Positions 62,018 through 64,000 of a DNA stretch of 64,000 nucleotides are shown here, piece after piece. The notes beneath the pieces are model-generated. The model searched no databases. It had not been told where the DNA came from and saw only the letters and a list, made by a program, of their open reading frames with translations. The position numbers were made by a program, and so were the translations under genes. The DNA comes from Streptomyces sp. XD-27 (GTDB lineage Bacteria > Actinomycetota > Actinomycetes > Streptomycetales > Streptomycetaceae), in the NCBI RefSeq assembly GCF_030553055.1, contig NZ_CP130713.1:2542001-2606000 (forward strand), in the 5' to 3' direction. Every line of letters begins with the position of its first letter. Within the stretch, counting starts at the first letter, position 1.

Positions 62018-62623
62018 ATGAACGATCGCATGGTGTGGATCGACTGCGAGATGACCGGGCTCTCGCTGTCCGACGACGCGCTCATCGAGGTGGCCGCGCT
62101 GGTCACCGACTCGGAGCTGAACATCCTGGGCGACGGCGTGGACATCGTGATCCGCCCGCCGGCCGGGGCGCTGGCCACCATGCCCGAGGTGGTGCGCGAG
62201 ATGCACACCGCCTCCGGGCTGCTCGCGGAGCTGGACGGCGGGACCACGCTGGAGGACGCCCAGCAGCGGGTCCTGGCCTACGTCCGCGAGCACGTCCCGG
62301 AGCCCGGGAAGGCTCCGCTGTGCGGGAACTCCGTGGGCACGGACCGCGGCTTCCTGCTGCGTGACATGCCGGATGTGGAGAGCTATCTCCACTACCGGAT
62401 CGTCGACGTCTCCTCGGTCAAGGAGCTCGCCCGCCGCTGGTACCCGCGGGCGTACTTCAACAGTCCGAAGAAGAACGGCAACCACCGCGCCCTCGCCGAC
62501 ATCCGCGAGTCCATCGCCGAGTTGCGGTACTACCGGGAGGCGATCTTCGTGCCGCACCCCGGCCCGGACTCGGACACGGCGAAGGCCATCGCGGCGAAGC
62601 ATGTCGTGGCCGCCGCGCGCTGA
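62018..62623 (+). CDS. orn: Oligoribonuclease
   Basis: 3'-5' exoribonuclease that degrades 2-5-nt RNAs, essential in many bacteria; cytoplasmic. 201 residues, DEDDh family: DCEMTGLSL at the N-terminus, CGNSVGTDRGFL and the C-terminal NHRALADIRESI. ATG 62018 lies 5 bases after the adpA stop with AGGGTGAG upstream, so it is probably also read from adpA transcripts. A 13-base-pair hairpin at 62632-62666 ends it. Confidence 0.95.
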   Translation: MNDRMVWIDCEMTGLSLSDDALIEVAALVTDSELNILGDGVDIVIRPPAGALATMPEVVREMHTASGLLAELDGGTTLEDAQQRVLAYVREHVPEPGKAPLCGNSVGTDRGFLLRDMPDVESYLHYRIVDVSSVKELARRWYPRAYFNSPKKNGNHRALADIRESIAELRYYREAIFVPHPGPDSDTAKAIAAKHVVAAAR

Positions 62624-62631
62624 GTGACGCG

Positions 62632-62666
62632 GCTCGCTCCCGGCACCGGGAAAGCCGGGAGCGAGC
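62632..62666. terminator. Terminator after orn
   Basis: A perfect 13-base-pair stem (GCTCGCTCCCGGC / GCCGGGAGCGAGC) with a 9-base loop, directly after the orn stop and before the tRNA-His gene. Confidence 0.8.
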
Positions 62667-62730
62667 ACCCCTTCAGACCCTGTACACTTTTTCTCGGCCG
62701 GTGCGGAAGAGCACAAAAGCACCGGTCATG

Positions 62731-62803
62731 GTGGGTATAGCTCAGCTGGTAGAGCACCTGGTTGTGGTCCAGGATGTCGCGGGTTCGAGTCCCGTTACTC
62801 ACC
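62731..62803 (+). tRNA. tRNA-His (anticodon GTG)
   Basis: The 73-nt cloverleaf folds: acceptor GTGGGTA / TACTCAC, D-arm GCTC...GAGC, anticodon stem CCTGG / CCAGG with loop TTGTGGT (anticodon GTG), T-arm with TTCGAGT. G at 62730 gives the histidine-specific G(-1) that pairs with C73 (62803). CCA is not encoded. It follows orn, as in other Streptomyces. Confidence 0.97.
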
Positions 62804-62811
62804 CTGAAGGA

Positions 62812-62847
62812 CCAAGGGCCGACCTGAGAGATCAGGTCGGCCCTTGG
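62812..62847. terminator. Terminator after tRNA-His
   Basis: A perfect 16-base-pair stem (CCAAGGGCCGACCTGA / TCAGGTCGGCCCTTGG) with a GAGA loop, 9 bases past the tRNA. Confidence 0.85.
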
Positions 62848-62953
62848 CGTATGCCCCGCCGGCCCGCCCATGCGTCCAGTCGGCATCGCCCGAAGGAGTG
62901 AGCGGCGCCGAAGAAGCGCGGCATCGGAGCGGGGGCTACGAGACGATCCGGCG

Positions 62954-63133
62954 ATGAGCGTCCGTCCGCCTGCCCCGTCCACACCGCAGCGGAAGCCGCC
63001 CACCTGCGGCACCTGCCGCCGTCCGATGTGGTGGGACACCACCTATCCCTATCCGCCGGGCTGGTACTGCTCCGTGTGCAAGGCCCCGCCCCACCGTGAA
63101 CGCGGGCCCGGAATCCGGGAGTCGCCGGCCTGA
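62954..63133 (+). CDS. Small zinc-ribbon-like protein
   Basis: 59 residues with two CxxC pairs (CGTCRRPMWWDT and WYCSVCKAPP) spaced like a zinc ribbon, the rest Pro/Arg-rich. Likely a small metal-binding or nucleic-acid-binding protein. ATG 62954 has no strong ribosome site; an in-frame ATG at 62870 would add 28 Arg/Ser residues. The cysteine arrangement supports a real gene. Confidence 0.6.
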   Translation: MSVRPPAPSTPQRKPPTCGTCRRPMWWDTTYPYPPGWYCSVCKAPPHRERGPGIRESPA

Positions 63134-63189
63134 CGGCGGCGGAGTCCCGTACGGCCGGGGCCCCGGCCCGCTTTGGCAGGATGAACCGT

Positions 63190-63528
63190 ATGAGCAATGA
63201 GCTGCCGCACGTGATCTCCGACATCGCCGAGGCCGAGAAGCAGGCCACCCGGGGCGAGCTGGACCGGCTCGATCTGGGCAAGGCGACCGGCCCCGCCCGG
63301 TACGACATCGAATTCACCTACCACCTCGACGGCAAGGGCACCGGCACGATCGCCCGGTTCGGCGCCCAGACACCGGTGCCGATCCCCCAGGTCGGCCAGA
63401 CGGTGCATCTGCACGGCCACGGCCCTCTGGTCGTCCGCTCGGTCGACATCGGCTACGAGGTCAGCGAGGAGGACGGCGCGCTGTACGTGGCCGCCACCGT
63501 CGATGTGACGGTGCCCACCGAGGGCTGA
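63190..63528 (+). CDS. Conserved hypothetical protein
   Basis: 112 residues, family not recognised. N-terminal helix (ELPHVISDIAEAEKQATRGELDRLD), then a beta-rich part (GKGTGTIARFGAQTPVPIPQVG; LVVRSVDIGYEVSEEDGALYV). Likely cytoplasmic. ATG 63190 has GGCAGG 9 bases upstream; ATG 63181 is a second in-frame choice. Not tightly linked to its neighbours. Confidence 0.7.
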   Translation: MSNELPHVISDIAEAEKQATRGELDRLDLGKATGPARYDIEFTYHLDGKGTGTIARFGAQTPVPIPQVGQTVHLHGHGPLVVRSVDIGYEVSEEDGALYVAATVDVTVPTEG

Positions 63529-63689
63529 CCCGCCGTTCCCCGACCCGGCTCCGGGCCACCGCGGCCGACCCGCGGTGGCCGGGCGGTACAGGGACGCGCC
63601 CGGACGCGGCCCCTTACGTGTCGGGCTTCGCGCGCTGATCCGGCCCGTCCTAGCATGAGAGCTACGGGGGCGGACGATAGGAGTCCGTG

Positions 63690-64000
63690 ATGGGCGGGCC
63701 CGCGAAAGCCACGCCGATGAACGCGCCGTTCGATCTGGCACCCGCCGTATGGGTGGTGATCGACGGCGAGGGCGCGGTCATCGGCTGGACGTACGCCGCC
63801 GAGAGGCTGCTCGGCTACCGGGCCGCGGAGGTGCTGGACCGGCCCGCCGCGATGCTGCTGGCCTCCCCCGACGACGCCGCCAAGGCCGCCGCCATCGCCG
63901 AGGAGTGCCGCGCCGGCGCGGTCTGGGCCGGGCTGGTGGCCGCCCGGCACCTGGACGGGAGCCGCGTCGAACTGGGACTGCGGGTCTGCGCGGTCATGGC
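63690..64000 (+). CDS. PAS-domain sensor protein, 3' end outside window (probable phosphatase/kinase)
   Basis: The first 103 residues only. A PAS-like domain begins near residue 16: VWVVIDGEGAVIGWTYAAERLLGY, then RPAAMLLASPDDAAKAAAIA and DGSRVELGLRVCAVM. Streptomyces proteins that start this way are often PAS-GAF-SpoIIE phosphatases, but the effector domain is not visible. ATG 63690 has AGGAG 7 bases upstream. Truncated by the window edge. Confidence 0.7.
   Translation, partial: MGGPAKATPMNAPFDLAPAVWVVIDGEGAVIGWTYAAERLLGYRAAEVLDRPAAMLLASPDDAAKAAAIAEECRAGAVWAGLVAARHLDGSRVELGLRVCAVM

Noticed and set aside
62731..62803. Integration site at tRNA-His
   Set aside because: The tRNA is intact and no 3' tRNA duplicate or integrase gene was seen downstream.

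Overview
ORGANISM. The window reads as chromosomal DNA of a Streptomyces species. It is very GC-rich, with strong G/C bias at third codon positions, frequent GTG starts and rare TTA (bldA-type) codons. The gene content is also typical: AdpA followed by oligoribonuclease and tRNA-His, a DasR-type dre site at a GH20 hexosaminidase, a leucine/isovalerate acyl-CoA carboxylase operon, and a prolyl tri/tetrapeptidyl aminopeptidase. From memory, the gene order from citrate synthase to adpA/orn resembles the S. coelicolor core around SCO2736-SCO2793, with sugar-catabolic gene blocks set in or beside it. No integrase, transposase, CRISPR array or rRNA was seen. LAYOUT 1-30 kb. 1-5189: end of a sugar/cyclitol operon (ABC permease and ATPase, IolE-like isomerase/dehydratase, two Gfo/Idh/MocA dehydrogenases), probably for myo-inositol or a related polyol. 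5456-9143: small HTH protein, MMPL exporter divergent from its likely TetR repressor (two operators between them), and a copper chaperone behind a CsoR-type operator. 9641-13316: citrate synthase and RecD2 helicase. 13542-19022: ribokinase, a PEP-synthase-like enzyme coupled to a membrane protein, and a tyrosine-phosphatase-like protein. 19098-25992: a second, LacI-controlled catabolic block (Gfo/Idh, DUF993 aldolase-like protein and TIM-barrel isomerase, all overlapping), with a methyltransferase and another isomerase on the other side of the LacI gene. 25859-30517: EamA transporter, LysR, and two unusual membrane proteins. LAYOUT 30-64 kb. 30577-35375: TetR, lipoprotein, Tat-exported GH3 enzyme, secreted S37 peptidase. 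36086-42363: fused four-domain ABC exporter, XRE regulator, methionine aminopeptidase, PLP ammonia-lyase. 42360-45988: YheO-type regulator, agmatinase, a conserved protein, TesB thioesterase. 46040-53928: acyl-CoA dehydrogenase (frameshifted), TetR, then carboxylase beta and alpha subunits, HMG-CoA lyase and acyl-CoA dehydrogenase, a leucine/isovaleryl-CoA degradation set. 53941-58979: GH20 hexosaminidase, DUF4429 protein, small protein, glmS. 59090-64000: universal stress protein, long adpA upstream region, adpA, orn, tRNA-His, small proteins, and the start of a PAS-domain protein. HOW GENES WORK TOGETHER. Aminosugar recycling (GH20, GH3, glmS) and development (adpA) lie together. Three genes carry TTA codons: the methyltransferase at 23981, the GH3 enzyme at 32095 and adpA at 61260. 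They are therefore candidates for bldA control. Local regulators sit beside their likely targets, and many of their operators can be read directly as palindromes. As sequenced, adpA and one acyl-CoA dehydrogenase each contain a one-base frameshift in a G/C run; these may be sequence errors or true mutations.
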